Positions 6,217 through 15,374 of a DNA stretch of 36,077 nt are shown piece after piece (position 1 is the first letter of the stretch; each line of letters opens with the position of its first letter). The stretch comes from Pelosinus sp. GTDB taxonomy: Bacteria; Bacillota; Negativicutes; DSM-13327. The stretch is taken from assembly GCA_029239675.1 (NCBI GenBank), contig JARBUM010000020.1, positions 1-36,077 of the forward strand, read 5' to 3'. Under the pieces are notes generated by a model. It did no database searches. It was not told where the DNA came from and was given only the letters and a program-made list of their open reading frames with translations. The translations under genes and the position numbers were made by a program.

Positions 6217-8304
6217 TTGGAATTGGAGTTGGACCCGACTATTGCTCAAGAAATTGTTACTTTAGAATTAGGCAATAAAGTGGATGAATATGAAAAAATA
6301 TTTCATTTGATTCCTATACAAATTTGGTACAAAGATACAAAGAATAATATTATTCGTGTAAATAAACAAGTTGAGAAAGACTTGGGCATGCCAGCTAGCG
6401 ATTTTGCAGGAAAATCTACAGAAGAGTTGTTTCCTGCTTATTCTGCGAAATATTATGAGGACGATTTAGCTGTAATAAATTCTGGTAAGCCTAAAATAGG
6501 CATTATTGAACAGATCAATAATGTTAAAGGTGAGACCCTTTGGGTGCATACTAGTAAAGTGCCGACTATAAATTCTGAGGGAATCGTAACTGGGCTTGTT
6601 GCCTTAACAATTAACATCACAGAGAGTAAAAAACTAGAGGAACAAATTCCCATCTGGGCTAAAATATTTGAAGGTAGTGGTGAAGCTATTTCTGTAACGG
6701 ATACAGAAAATCACTTTGTTGCTGTAAACCGTGCCTTTTCCCTAACTACAGGCTATTCTCCGGAGGAAGTTATGGGGCAGAACCCTCGCCTTTTAAAGTC
6801 TGGTCAGCATGATCCAATATTCTACCAAAATATGTGGGCGGCAATCATTCAAACGGGTTTTTGGGAAGGGGAGATATGGGAGAAGCGGAAAGATGGTGTG
6901 ATTTATTTAAAGTGGTTAAGAATTGATCAGATAAAAGATGAGGAAGGGAATCTGATCAATTATTTGGCTCGATTTACGGATATTAGCGAGAAAAGGGCTA
7001 CTGAGGAACGTATTCGTTACCTGGCAAGGCACGATGCTTTAACGGGATTGTATAATCGAGAAGTGTTAGAGAAAAAAATAGCAAAAGACCTGAAAAAGGC
7101 TAGACGTAGTGGTAACCGTGTAGGAGTTATTTCTCTTAATTTGGATCGGTTCAAAAATATAAATGATTCCTTAGGACATAAGGTTGGCGATGAAGTTTTA
7201 AAAGAACTTGCCCAGCGTTTACAAACTTGTTCAAAGAAGATAAGTCTAACGGCACGCTTTGGTGGGGATACCTTTAACTTTATTGTGCCTGCTATTTCTC
7301 AAAAAGATGAAATAATACCCGTCATTCATGAGATTATGAGTGCTATTGAAAAGCCTCTGCTACATGGTCAATTAGAGCTCATAGTCACAGCGAGTATTGG
7401 CGTTAGTATATTTCCTGATGATGGAGAGTCTGCAGAGGTGCTAATTGGTAATGCGGATACAGCCATGCATACGGCAAAGGAGAATGGGCGCAATTTTTAT
7501 GAATTCTTTGAAGCCAATATGAATGAATATGCAGCAGAGCGCCTTATACTTGAAAATGATTTGCGGCGAGCTCTGGCAAGAGATGAGTTTAGTTTATTTT
7601 ATCAGCCTCAAGTTGATAGTAAAACAGAAAAGGTGATTGGTGTAGAATCTCTCATTCGCTGGATACATCCAACTGGTAAGATCGTATCACCAGGAGATTT
7701 TATTCCCATTTTAGAAGAGACCGGTCTGATTATTCCCGTTGGTAAATGGGTATTAGCAGAAGCATGCAGGCAGCATAAGGAATGGATTGGATTGGGTTTG
7801 CCTCCAATTCCTATTTCGGTTAACATCTCTGCAATTCAATTTAAAGATACAGATTTCTTGCAGTTGCTGGCAAAGACGATAGAAGAGAGCGGCATTGAGC
7901 CTGGCTATTTAGAATTGGAATTAACAGAAAGCGTTGTCATGAGGCAACCTGAATTTGTGATTAAACAATTAGAACGGATTAAAGACATGGGGGTTAATTT
8001 AGCGTTGGATGACTTTGGTACAGGATTTTCAAGTCTTAGTTATTTGCGCTATTTTCCCTTAGATCGACTTAAAGTGGATCAGTCTTTTGTACGTGGATTA
8101 TCAACGGATTCTGTTAATCAGGCAATTGTTGCATCGGTGATTGCCTTGGGAAAAAGCCTGGGCATAAATACCATTGCTGAAGGTGTAGAAACGAAGGATG
8201 AATTAAGCTTTCTGCGCAAACTTGACTGCGATGAAATACAAGGGTATTACTTTTCAAAGCCTTTACCGAATGAAGACTTTGTCAAATGGTTTAGGAGTAG
8301 ATAA
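6217..8304 (+). CDS. PAS-PAS-GGDEF-EAL signalling protein with degenerate GGDEF site
   Basis: Cytoplasmic 695-aa cyclic-di-GMP protein with no membrane segment. It starts at TTG 6217, 8 nt after GGAGGT. Domains in order: PAS at about 24-140 (YEKIFHLIPIQIWYKD), PAS at about 145-260 (IFEGSGEAISVTDTENHF), GGDEF at about 265-430 and EAL at about 445-695. The cyclase signature is RFGGDTF (349-353 GGDTF), replacing the catalytic Glu of GGDEF by Thr, so cyclase activity is doubtful. The EAL side looks complete: ESLIRW (E477), ELTES, DDFGTGFSSL (598-607), KVDQSFV and EGVET. The likely activity is c-di-GMP phosphodiesterase tuned by PAS-sensed ligand, with the GGDEF domain perhaps binding GTP (inference from family knowledge). 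It is transcribed alone, ending at a strong terminator. Confidence 0.93.
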   Translation: MELELDPTIAQEIVTLELGNKVDEYEKIFHLIPIQIWYKDTKNNIIRVNKQVEKDLGMPASDFAGKSTEELFPAYSAKYYEDDLAVINSGKPKIGIIEQINNVKGETLWVHTSKVPTINSEGIVTGLVALTINITESKKLEEQIPIWAKIFEGSGEAISVTDTENHFVAVNRAFSLTTGYSPEEVMGQNPRLLKSGQHDPIFYQNMWAAIIQTGFWEGEIWEKRKDGVIYLKWLRIDQIKDEEGNLINYLARFTDISEKRATEERIRYLARHDALTGLYNREVLEKKIAKDLKKARRSGNRVGVISLNLDRFKNINDSLGHKVGDEVLKELAQRLQTCSKKISLTARFGGDTFNFIVPAISQKDEIIPVIHEIMSAIEKPLLHGQLELIVTASIGVSIFPDDGESAEVLIGNADTAMHTAKENGRNFYEFFEANMNEYAAERLILENDLRRALARDEFSLFYQPQVDSKTEKVIGVESLIRWIHPTGKIVSPGDFIPILEETGLIIPVGKWVLAEACRQHKEWIGLGLPPIPISVNISAIQFKDTDFLQLLAKTIEESGIEPGYLELELTESVVMRQPEFVIKQLERIKDMGVNLALDDFGTGFSSLSYLRYFPLDRLKVDQSFVRGLSTDSVNQAIVASVIALGKSLGINTIAEGVETKDELSFLRKLDCDEIQGYYFSKPLPNEDFVKWFRSR

Positions 8305-8309
8305 AGAAG

Positions 8310-8341
8310 AAAGTACCCCTGCACTAGTGCAGGGGTACTTT
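8310..8341. terminator. Bidirectional terminator between the GGDEF-EAL gene and tRNA-Gln
   Basis: A perfect 15-bp stem (AAAGTACCCCTGCAC at 8310-8324 with its complement at 8327-8341) closes a 2-nt centre. T residues follow on the plus strand and TTTCTTCTTT on the minus strand, so it can end both the 6217-8304 transcript and the convergent tRNA transcript. Confidence 0.88.
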
Positions 8342-8381
8342 TACATAATATGATGCCTTGCAGCTCATTTGTAAGTCATAA

Positions 8382-8457
8382 TGGCTAGGGCGGCAGGATT
8401 CGAACCTACGGATGCGGGAATCAGAATCCCGTGCCTTACCAGCTTGGCGACGCCCCA
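8382..8457 (-). tRNA. tRNA-Gln (anticodon CTG)
   Basis: A 76-nt minus-strand tRNA with CCA encoded. The acceptor stem TGGGGCG pairs with CGCCCTA (one G-T pair). The anticodon loop TTCTGAT within the GGGA/TCCC stem carries CTG, reading CAG. The T arm contains GGTTCGAATCC. It stands alone, with its own promoter (8477-8505) and the shared terminator at 8310-8341. Confidence 0.95.
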
Positions 8458-8476
8458 ATAAAAATTCCTATAAATA

Positions 8477-8505
8477 TTATATACTATTTATCATTGAATA
8501 GCAAA
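8477..8505 (-). promoter_or_regulatory. Promoter of tRNA-Gln
   Basis: Minus strand TTGCTA (8500-8505), a 17-nt spacer and TATAAT (8477-8482), placing the start about 13-15 nt before the tRNA 5' end. Confidence 0.7.
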
Positions 8506-8559
8506 TGAATTAGAATGTAGGAGTGATTCTTATAATTAATGATTGTCCATAGAAAAACA

Positions 8560-8589
8560 TTGCAGTTTTATGAAAAAATCGTGTACAAT
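8560..8589 (+). promoter_or_regulatory. Promoter of topB
   Basis: TTGCAG (8560-8565), an 18-nt spacer and TACAAT (8584-8589). The leader of about 85 nt contains a small hairpin (CTCTA/TAGAG near 8636-8650) before the topB ribosome site. Confidence 0.6.
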
Positions 8590-8680
8590 ATGGAATCGAG
8601 GTAGAAAGTTTTAAAGTTGAACGATAAGATAATCCACTCTAGTTTTAGAGTAGTTTAAAATAGAATGCAGGGAGAGTAGC

Positions 8681-10660
8681 ATGAAAGTATTTATTGCAGA
8701 GAAACCTAGCATGGCAGCAGAGCTTGCAAAATGTCTACCAGGCCCCCTCATACGCAAAGATGGATATATTGAAACTGGTGCTGGTGTGGTAACTTGGGTA
8801 TTCGGTCATATTCTAAGGCAAGCGGAACCCGGGGAATATGATGAAAAATATAAAAAATGGCGAGCTGGGGATTTGCCTATTATTCCTGAAGAGTGGAAGT
8901 TATTAGTGGCTGATTCTTGCATGAAACAATTTAATATTATTAAGACACTCATTGGTAAAGCCACTGAGATTATTCACGCAGGTGACCCTGATAGAGAAGG
9001 GCAATTGCTTGTAGATGAAGTATTAAGTTATACCAATAATGAGAAGCCTGTTATGCGGATTCTTGTGAATGCATTAGATGAAAAAAGCATCAAGAAGGCT
9101 CTTGCTGATCTACGGAATAATCAGGATTTTTATAATTTGAATCAATCGGCTTTAGCTCGTTCCCGTGCAGACTGGCTTGTTGGCATGAATCTTTCTCGAG
9201 CCTTTACCTTAGCCGCCCAAAGTGCTGGTCATGATATTACTCTGCCTATTGGTCGAGTTAAGACTCCCACTCTTGCTCTTGTGGTACGGCGGGAGAGAGA
9301 AATAAAAGATTTTAAAAATGCAGATTATTTTTTGATAAAGGCAGACATAAATCATGAAAATGGGCCTTTTAAGGCAATGTGGAAGCCAAAAGAGGAACAA
9401 CTAGGAAGAGATACGGAAGGACGTTTAATCGACCCTGTTATTGCAAAAGCATTAATGGATAAGCTAGAAAGTACAAAAGAGCCAGTTTCTGTTTTATCTT
9501 GCGATACAAATGAAAAAAAAGAGCCGCAGCGCCTGCCTTTTTCTTTATCGGCTCTACAGGTCGTGGCTGGGAAGAAGTATGGATATGATCCTCAGGCAGT
9601 TCTGACTGGTGCTCAGGCTTTATATGAAAAGAAACTCACTTCCTATCCCCGTTCTGATTGTGATTTCTTACCTGAGTCGCAGAAAGCGGATGCCACTGTC
9701 ATTCTTACAAACTTAGGTAACTGTCAGCAAGAAGAGTTAGCAGCATGGTCAGGTAAGGCTGATACTACAATAAAAAGTCGTGCTTGGAATGACAAAAAAA
9801 TTACTGCCCATCACGCGATCATCCCCACTGAAGTGCCTTGTAAAATGAATACATTGCCAGAGATAGAAAGAAATTTATATTTTTTAATTGCCCAAGCCTA
9901 CGTTGCACAGTTTTATCCTGTTCATGTTTACAATCAAACGAGAGCGGAGCTGGAGCATGCTGGAGAAGATTTTATAGCAAATGGCAGGGTAATAGTAACG
10001 ATGGGCTGGAAAGAACTTTATGGTGGAGAAAGTAAAGACGAAGAAGATGAAGATAGTAAAACTCTGCCGAATATGAAAAAGGGTGATAAAGCTGATTTTA
10101 TCGGTGCGACCCTGGAAAAAAAGACAACAAAACCGCCAGTACGTTTTACGTCTAGTACTTTGCTGCAAGCCATGAAGGAAATTCATAAATATGTTAAGAA
10201 TCCAGAACTAAAAAAGCACCTTAAAGATGTTGCTGGAATTGGGACAGAAGCTACACGGGCTTCTATTATAAAAGAATTGACAGTAAGGTCCTTTTTGGAG
10301 GAAAAGAAAAAATATTTATATCCTACGGATTCTGCGTATCTTCTGATTGATGCATTGCCAGAGGAATTAACATATCCTGACTCTACGGCCATATGGGAGA
10401 TTATCTTTAATCGTATGGTAGAGGGGACGGCACAACTAAATAGTTTTATTGATCAACAGACTCAATTTATTACTGCCTTATGTTTGAAAGCTAAAGAAGT
10501 TCACATTGAAAATAAGGATGCTAATGTTAAAAAATGTCCAAAATGCAAACAAGGCGTATTGAAATTGCGGAATGGTAAAAATGGAGCATTCTGGGGATGT
10601 TCTCGGTTTCCGGAATGTCGAGGTTCTTGCAATGATAAAGATGGACAGCCCCAACTATAG
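8681..10660 (+). CDS. topB: DNA topoisomerase III (type IA)
   Basis: Type IA topoisomerase that cuts one strand, passes another and rejoins, mainly decatenating replication intermediates. Its 659 aa begin MKVFIAEKPSMAAEL with the Toprim Glu (E7). The Toprim acidic triad is in HAGDPDREGQ (D102, D104, E106). The active-site Tyr322 lies in LTSYPRSDCDFLPES. A helix-rich gate region follows, and the C-terminus has one zinc ribbon (CPKCKQG...WGCSRFPECRGSC) rather than the several found in TopA. ATG 8681 has GGGAGAG about 7 nt upstream. It forms a single-gene unit with its own promoter and a hairpin at 10689-10736. It is not linked to conjugation or plasmid genes, so it looks like a chromosomal housekeeping copy. 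Confidence 0.95.
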   Translation: MKVFIAEKPSMAAELAKCLPGPLIRKDGYIETGAGVVTWVFGHILRQAEPGEYDEKYKKWRAGDLPIIPEEWKLLVADSCMKQFNIIKTLIGKATEIIHAGDPDREGQLLVDEVLSYTNNEKPVMRILVNALDEKSIKKALADLRNNQDFYNLNQSALARSRADWLVGMNLSRAFTLAAQSAGHDITLPIGRVKTPTLALVVRREREIKDFKNADYFLIKADINHENGPFKAMWKPKEEQLGRDTEGRLIDPVIAKALMDKLESTKEPVSVLSCDTNEKKEPQRLPFSLSALQVVAGKKYGYDPQAVLTGAQALYEKKLTSYPRSDCDFLPESQKADATVILTNLGNCQQEELAAWSGKADTTIKSRAWNDKKITAHHAIIPTEVPCKMNTLPEIERNLYFLIAQAYVAQFYPVHVYNQTRAELEHAGEDFIANGRVIVTMGWKELYGGESKDEEDEDSKTLPNMKKGDKADFIGATLEKKTTKPPVRFTSSTLLQAMKEIHKYVKNPELKKHLKDVAGIGTEATRASIIKELTVRSFLEEKKKYLYPTDSAYLLIDALPEELTYPDSTAIWEIIFNRMVEGTAQLNSFIDQQTQFITALCLKAKEVHIENKDANVKKCPKCKQGVLKLRNGKNGAFWGCSRFPECRGSCNDKDGQPQL

Positions 10661-10688
10661 CGAGGTAGGTTCAGATTTAAAGACATAG

Positions 10689-10736
10689 CCGCTCTAGGAC
10701 TTCCCCTTATAGAAGATGGGAATCTTGGAGCGGTTT
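10689..10736 (+). terminator. Probable terminator after topB
   Basis: Long imperfect hairpin: CCGCTC (10689-10694) pairs with GAGCGG (10728-10733), and TTCCC with GGGAA inside, followed by only three T. Position fits a topB terminator; the short T run lowers certainty. Confidence 0.55.
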
Positions 10737-10898
10737 AGTCATGGAGTAAAAGGATTTTTCTAGGAGTCTACCATTCCTGTCCAAGATATGGTATTATTTT
10801 CTTATATTGGGTCAAATGGAAATGCTTTTAAGCATATTTTCTTGAAATTCTTAAACGATATGATTTTAGAGTATGTCGCTATATAGGGAGGAACATAA

Positions 10899-11501
10899 AT
10901 GATAAAGGCAAAAGTATTATTGGTTGATGATGATGGTATAGCCCTATTAGTACATAATAAAATGCTAGAAAAGCACGCCCAAGTCGTTACTGCGACCAAT
11001 GCCAATGAAGCTTTGGAAATTATAAAAAAGGATAAGTCCTTTGCTGTGATTGTATCGGATCAATATATGCCTGAAATGAATGGTGCGGAATTGTTGCAAC
11101 ACGTAACTACTATGGCTCCGAATATGGTTCGTATTATGATTACTGGCTTTGCTGATTTAGCTGTTGCTATGCAGGCAGTGAACCTAGGAAATGTATTTCG
11201 CTTTCTTGTAAAACCTTGTTGTAAAGAGGATTTGGTATTGGCGGTTGTTGATGGAATTAATAAATACCGGCAAGATACAGGGCAGATACCTCCGAAGACA
11301 ATGTTAACAGAACAACTGACTGAGCGAGAAAGAGAAGTTCTTCGTTTATTAGGTGACGGCTTTACTAGTGGGGAAATTTCTCTAGCGATGGGTATTACAA
11401 TCGGTACGGTCAAGACCCATGTGCATCACATTTTTGGCAAGCTAGAGGTGAATAATAGGATAAAGGCAGTCGCAAAGGCAAAAAGTATGGGCATTATATA
11501 A
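10899..11501 (+). CDS. Response regulator, REC domain plus LuxR-type HTH
   Basis: A 200-aa DNA-binding response regulator. The receiver has the acidic pocket VLLVDDD (D10-D12), phosphoacceptor D54 (VSDQYMPEMNG), T82 and K105. The wording RIMITGFADLAVAMQAVNLG is that of RpfG/HD-GYP-associated receivers rather than classical NarL ones. The C-terminus (about 137-200) is a LuxR/GerE helix-turn-helix with LTEREREVLRLLGDGFTSGEI and TVKTHVHHIFGKL. A GGGAGGA site precedes ATG 10899. A hybrid kinase gene follows after 177 nt, but a terminator separates them. The kinase carries its own receiver and HPt domain, so phosphotransfer from that HPt to this regulator is an attractive inference. Confidence 0.9.
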   Translation: MIKAKVLLVDDDGIALLVHNKMLEKHAQVVTATNANEALEIIKKDKSFAVIVSDQYMPEMNGAELLQHVTTMAPNMVRIMITGFADLAVAMQAVNLGNVFRFLVKPCCKEDLVLAVVDGINKYRQDTGQIPPKTMLTEQLTEREREVLRLLGDGFTSGEISLAMGITIGTVKTHVHHIFGKLEVNNRIKAVAKAKSMGII

Positions 11502-11521
11502 AGAAAAATCGTATGATTGAC

Positions 11522-11551
11522 GGAATATCTAGAAGAGATATTCCTGTTTTT
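11522..11551 (+). terminator. Terminator after the REC-LuxR regulator
   Basis: GGAATATCT (11522-11530) pairs with AGATATTCC (11536-11544) around a 5-nt loop, followed by TGTTTTTAT. Confidence 0.8.
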
Positions 11552-11678
11552 ATATTAAAAGACAAACTTCTAACTCATAAGTATTATTGTTAGAGTACAT
11601 CTTTTGGTAGATGTTACTTTTGGATAAATCGTCTATATTATGAATGAGGGTGAAGTAGTATGTAAGAAGGTGATTTTC

Positions 11679-14237
11679 ATGGAAAAATTGAGTGTGCAAT
11701 TGATATTGTTATTAATAATATCGGGTATGTCATATTCTATATCTTTTTATACTTGGCGGTATCGCTTTATATATGGATTATGGCTTTTTTGGAGTGTAAC
11801 TGTCATTGGGGTGATTGTACAATTTGTTGGGTATTCACTATATGCAAATTTGGATGTTGCGATTGTAAGTGCAAGCACAGCTTTTCCATCTATTGTAGTT
11901 AGTCTTATCGCTTTGAAATTCTTTGAGATTGTGCCAGCGGCAAAAAGCCTTGTATTTGAAAACATGGGCGAAGGTGTCGTGGTTCTTGATACTGAAAATC
12001 GGATATTAGATATGAATAGTCAGCTAGAAAAAATCTTAGATGTTGAGAAAGTCAATGTTGTGGGAGTTACTGTAGATGCAATAGCAGCCGAGTGGTTTCT
12101 TCAAGCCGTACAAGGAGAAGCAACACGGAAGCATTCTACCCTGCTTCAGCATAATGAAGTATATTATGAAGTAAAATCCACACCTTTGCAGCATAAGCAA
12201 AAAACTTTTGGCAGAGTCATTGTGCTATGCGATGTTACAAGTCGCATGCTGGCAGAACAGCGTCTTAATCAATTGTTGCAATCAGAGGAAAAATTGCTGC
12301 AGACAGAGGCTTTAGCTCATATGATGTTTAATCATCACCAAAACATGATGATGATTATTGAAAGTAAAACAGGACATATATTAGAAGCTAATGCAGCGGC
12401 GGAGAATTTTTATCAGTCTACCCTAAGTGGACGTTTAATTCATGAATTAAGTGAATATTCTCAAGATTTTCCAGAAAAAATAATAGGCCAATATGCAAAA
12501 GTTGGAGAGTACCAATTTCGTACAAGGCAATCATTAGCTTCCGGGCAAGTCAAGGATTTATCTGTGCATCTTACGACGAAGATTATTGGGGAAATGATAT
12601 TATCCTTTTTAATATTGGAAGATATTACGGAAAAATTACAATTGGAGAAGGCTTTGCTTGAGGCTAAGGAAAAGGCGGAAAATGCGAATCAAGCAAAGGA
12701 CAATTTTTTAGCGATTATTAGTCATGAACTTCGTACCCCGATGAATGGAATTTTGGGAATGGCAAAGTTAACGCTAGGAACGAAGCTGCAACCAGATCAG
12801 CGGGAATATTTAGAACTGGTACAGGTTTCTGGGGAAAAGTTATTGGCCCTATTAAATGATTTGCTAGATTTCTCTAAAGTAAGAGATGGAAAATTGGAGT
12901 TAGAAGTGATCGGTTTTTCATTGCGGGATATGATGAATGAATTTTATCGAATCCTAATGACAAAAGCCCGGAAAAAAGATTTAGAATGTGTAATGCATAT
13001 TGATTGTGATGTGCCAGAAAAATTGTATGGTGATCCAAGGCGCTTGCAGCAAATTTTAATGAATTTGGCAGATAATGCAGTTAAATTTACTGAAAAAGGT
13101 TTAGTCACCATTGCTGTTAGTGTTAAGCGATATCAGAATAATAAGGTGAATCTTCTCTTTGCAGTACAAGATACTGGGATTGGTATCCCTCAGGAAAAAA
13201 TTAATATTGTCTTTCAAAAATTTACACAAGTGGATTCTTCTACGACCAGGAAATATGGAGGTACCGGCCTAGGGCTTAGCATTGTCGCGCATTTATTAGA
13301 AATTATGGGTGGTACGGTATGGGTGGAGAGTAGTTTAGGTATTGGTAGTTCTTTTTATTTTACAGTAGACTTTGAAGTTTCTGCTTTCTTATCAGGTCAT
13401 AGTCCTTTAGAAGTTATAGGGCAGCCTCTTAGTAGTAAAGATAGTATAGCAATAGGACCGCTACAGATTCTATTAGTAGAGGATGAATATATTAATCAGA
13501 AAGTAGCTGTTAAAATGTTGACGCAGCAAGGCCATGAGGTTACTTTGGCGAGTAATGGACGCCAGGCTGTAGAATTATTTCATACAGAATTATTTGATAT
13601 TATTTTTATGGATATACAGATGCCCGAAATGGATGGAGTACAAGCCACAGCTGCCATTCGAGCCTTAGAAGAGGGATGGGGGAAGAATACACATATCCCT
13701 ATAGTGGCAATGACTGCTTATGCGATGAAGGGTGATCGGGAACGTTTGATGTCTTCTGGGATGGATGAGTATGTTAGTAAACCTTTGGATTCAGAGGTAT
13801 TAGCTGCCTTGATAAGAAAAATGTTTTCTGATGAGTCTTTGGAGACAAAAGGAGAGGATACGAAGGAGGTACAAAAAGAAGTTGTGACTTACGCCTACTT
13901 AGATCAATTAATGAATGTATGCCAGGGCGACGTAGAAACGGTGAAAGCAGTTATTAGTTGCTTCTTGGAAAATGGTACTCAATATATGCGAAATATTGAA
14001 CAGGCTGTAGAACAAAAAGATGCTAAGAACCTAAAGTTAAGTGCCCATCGTTTAAAAGGAGCTGCAGCATACTTTGGTAACAAAACAGTGGTGGAATATG
14101 CTGCTCAGTTGGAGGATATGGGTAACAATGAACGGCTTGCGGATGTCAATTATACTTTTGCACAACTTAAGACTGCAATAGGTGAGTTAGAGCAAGGGTT
14201 GCAGCAGGCTTGGGGAGCTTTAGCTTCTGAAGAATAA
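11679..14237 (+). CDS. Membrane hybrid histidine kinase (TM-PAS-PAS-HisKA-HATPase-REC-HPt)
   Basis: An 852-aa multistep phosphorelay sensor. I start it at ATG 11679 (MEKLSVQL), 7 nt after AAGGTGA; ATG 11640 would add 13 residues without a good ribosome site. Three hydrophobic segments occupy about 6-85 with almost no external loop. PAS-like domains follow at about 88-195 and 210-325. HisKA has [15 protein letters not shown] with H349. HATPase shows [16 protein letters not shown] and GTGLGLSI. The receiver has [12 protein letters not shown] and phosphoacceptor D645 ([11 protein letters not shown]). The C-terminal HPt carries H790 in [13 protein letters not shown]. All relay residues are intact, so the chain His-Asp-His can pass phosphate to a separate regulator, plausibly the upstream REC-LuxR protein. 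The stimulus is unknown. Confidence 0.93.
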   Translation: MEKLSVQLILLLIISGMSYSISFYTWRYRFIYGLWLFWSVTVIGVIVQFVGYSLYANLDVAIVSASTAFPSIVVSLIALKFFEIVPAAKSLVFENMGEGVVVLDTENRILDMNSQLEKILDVEKVNVVGVTVDAIAAEWFLQAVQGEATRKHSTLLQHNEVYYEVKSTPLQHKQKTFGRVIVLCDVTSRMLAEQRLNQLLQSEEKLLQTEALAHMMFNHHQNMMMIIESKTGHILEANAAAENFYQSTLSGRLIHELSEYSQDFPEKIIGQYAKVGEYQFRTRQSLASGQVKDLSVHLTTKIIGEMILSFLILEDITEKLQLEKALLEAKEKAENANQAKDNFLAIISHELRTPMNGILGMAKLTLGTKLQPDQREYLELVQVSGEKLLALLNDLLDFSKVRDGKLELEVIGFSLRDMMNEFYRILMTKARKKDLECVMHIDCDVPEKLYGDPRRLQQILMNLADNAVKFTEKGLVTIAVSVKRYQNNKVNLLFAVQDTGIGIPQEKINIVFQKFTQVDSSTTRKYGGTGLGLSIVAHLLEIMGGTVWVESSLGIGSSFYFTVDFEVSAFLSGHSPLEVIGQPLSSKDSIAIGPLQILLVEDEYINQKVAVKMLTQQGHEVTLASNGRQAVELFHTELFDIIFMDIQMPEMDGVQATAAIRALEEGWGKNTHIPIVAMTAYAMKGDRERLMSSGMDEYVSKPLDSEVLAALIRKMFSDESLETKGEDTKEVQKEVVTYAYLDQLMNVCQGDVETVKAVISCFLENGTQYMRNIEQAVEQKDAKNLKLSAHRLKGAAAYFGNKTVVEYAAQLEDMGNNERLADVNYTFAQLKTAIGELEQGLQQAWGALASEE

Positions 14238-14277
14238 TATAAAAAATACACGGCTTATGCCGTGTATTTTTTATATT
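14236..14277. terminator. Bidirectional terminator between the hybrid kinase and the small coiled-coil gene
   Basis: A perfect 19-bp stem (14236-14254 with 14259-14277) with core CACGGC/GCCGTG and loop TTAT. It is flanked by A and T runs on both sides, so it serves the convergent kinase and 14331-14585 genes. Confidence 0.88.
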
Positions 14278-14330
14278 ATTCTTTAGGTGTACCCTTTCCA
14301 AGTAATGGTTTAGAAAAGATACTACATTTT

Positions 14331-14585
14331 TTAATGATGAACTGAATCGTTTGAAAAAACTTTAAGAATTTCAAAGTTAAGTCTTTGTGTTTCCAAGATT
14401 GCTGTAAGTTTCGCATCAATTCGATGTAGAGTTGGGATAACATCATCTTGTTGGTCCGCTGACAAAAGATCAATACTCTCATGCAATTTTTGTAATTCTC
14501 CTGAGGTTAATTCCTCTAGACCATCGAGACGTTTGTTGATGCTCTCCATTGTCACTAATATTTTGTTTAATGTTTCTTCGTTCAT
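14331..14585 (-). CDS. Small helical/coiled-coil protein, unknown function
   Basis: I do not recognise a family. The 84-aa soluble protein is highly charged and heptad-like (ESINKRLDGLEELTSGEL, then IPTLHRIDAKLTAILETQRL), suggesting two helices that form a coiled coil. There is no signal peptide and no Cys. AGGGG lies 7 nt before ATG 14585, a near-consensus promoter lies at 14646-14675, and the shared terminator lies at 14236-14277. These three signals make a real monocistronic gene likely. It is convergent with the hybrid kinase. A role as an adaptor is possible but not supported by sequence. Confidence 0.75.
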   Translation of the reverse strand: MNEETLNKILVTMESINKRLDGLEELTSGELQKLHESIDLLSADQQDDVIPTLHRIDAKLTAILETQRLNFEILKVFSNDSVHH

Positions 14586-14645
14586 ATGATTCCCCTGTCT
14601 TTATCTATTCATTTAAGTAGATAATATATAATTTTTTGTTGACTC

Positions 14646-14675
14646 ATTATACAGTTTCTCTGCTTGGTGCGTCAA
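14646..14675 (-). promoter_or_regulatory. Promoter of the small coiled-coil gene
   Basis: Minus strand TTGACG (14670-14675), an 18-nt spacer and TATAAT (14646-14651), giving a leader of about 55 nt. Confidence 0.72.
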
Positions 14676-14792
14676 GAAGAGTTGTAGCAGTAAAGGACTG
14701 CTTATAATGGTAATTGGCTGTTTGATGTTGTATTCCTCCTGACGGCAGTTAGAAATGTATATAGAAAATAATTAATTAAAGCAGCCCATTTC

Positions 14793-14913
14793 CCATGATA
14801 TTTAATAGAAGAAGTGTATAAATTGGTAACTATCATGGCAAGATCTTAAGGAAGAATCCATGATAATTACTTACTTATAAGGAGATACAATGAACGATAG
14901 ACAAAAAACCTGA
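14793..14913. other. Intergenic region with three mutually complementary 8-mers and a 7-codon ORF
   Basis: The 395-nt gap 14586-14980 holds no long gene. CCATGATA occurs at 14793-14800 and 14858-14865, and its complement TATCATGG lies between them at 14831-14838, so two alternative hairpins compete for the same middle segment. About 15 nt later the plus strand has AAGGAG and, 6 nt on, ATG 14890 opening a 7-codon ORF (MNDRQKT) that stops inside the hairpin at 14903-14932. This could be a small regulatory RNA or a leader fragment. No confident promoter is visible. Confidence 0.3.
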
Positions 14914-14932
14914 CAGTGTGAACTGTCAGGTT
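14903..14932 (-). terminator. Terminator of amtB-glnB
   Basis: AACCTGACAG (14907-14916) pairs with CTGTCAGGTT (14923-14932) around a 6-nt loop, and the minus strand continues with TTTT. It lies about 50 nt beyond the glnB stop. Confidence 0.82.
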
Positions 14933-14980
14933 AAAAAGGAGGACTATCTAAAATGGTAGGAATATCTTAGTGAAGACGCA

Positions 14981-15352
14981 TTAGGGGTTGCTTTCTTGTG
15001 GATCAATGATGGCAATGTCGCCTTCCTCGCCAGTGCGAATGCGAACGGCATTTTCTATAGGATAAATAAAAATTTTCCCATCACCAATTTTGCCTGTGCG
15101 ACATACCTTTTTAATGGTTTCTACAACAGTTGCTACAGGGACTTCGCACACTACGATTTCTATTTTTATGCCAGCTAAGAGATTAATATTATATTCTTTG
15201 CCGCGATATACTTCCGTATGACCTTTTTGCAGACCACAACCAAATACTTGGCTAACGGTCATGCCGGTGACGCCAATGTCAGCTAAAGCTACTTTTAACT
15301 CTTCCAATTTACCCGGGCGAGTCACTACATCAATTTTGGTTATTTTTTGCAT
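14981..15352 (-). CDS. glnB: PII nitrogen regulatory protein (GlnB/GlnK family)
   Basis: Trimeric PII signal protein that binds ATP/ADP and 2-oxoglutarate and reports nitrogen and carbon status. The 123 aa show the PII opening (MQKITKIDVVTRPGKLEEL), the T-loop GCGLQKGHTEVYRGKEY with the conserved Tyr (Y54, equivalent to Tyr51 of enteric PII) and the B-loop RTGKIGDGKIFI (86-97), followed by the C-loop RIRTGEEG. The tail (DIAIIDPQESNP) is slightly longer than in enteric PII. AAAGGTGG precedes ATG 15352. It lies 22 nt after amtB, and such linked PII proteins (GlnK type) usually plug the ammonium channel when nitrogen is plentiful. It shares the amtB promoter and attenuators. Confidence 0.95.
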   Translation of the reverse strand: MQKITKIDVVTRPGKLEELKVALADIGVTGMTVSQVFGCGLQKGHTEVYRGKEYNINLLAGIKIEIVVCEVPVATVVETIKKVCRTGKIGDGKIFIYPIENAVRIRTGEEGDIAIIDPQESNP

Positions 15353-15374
15353 GAAGGATTACCACCTTTCTAAT

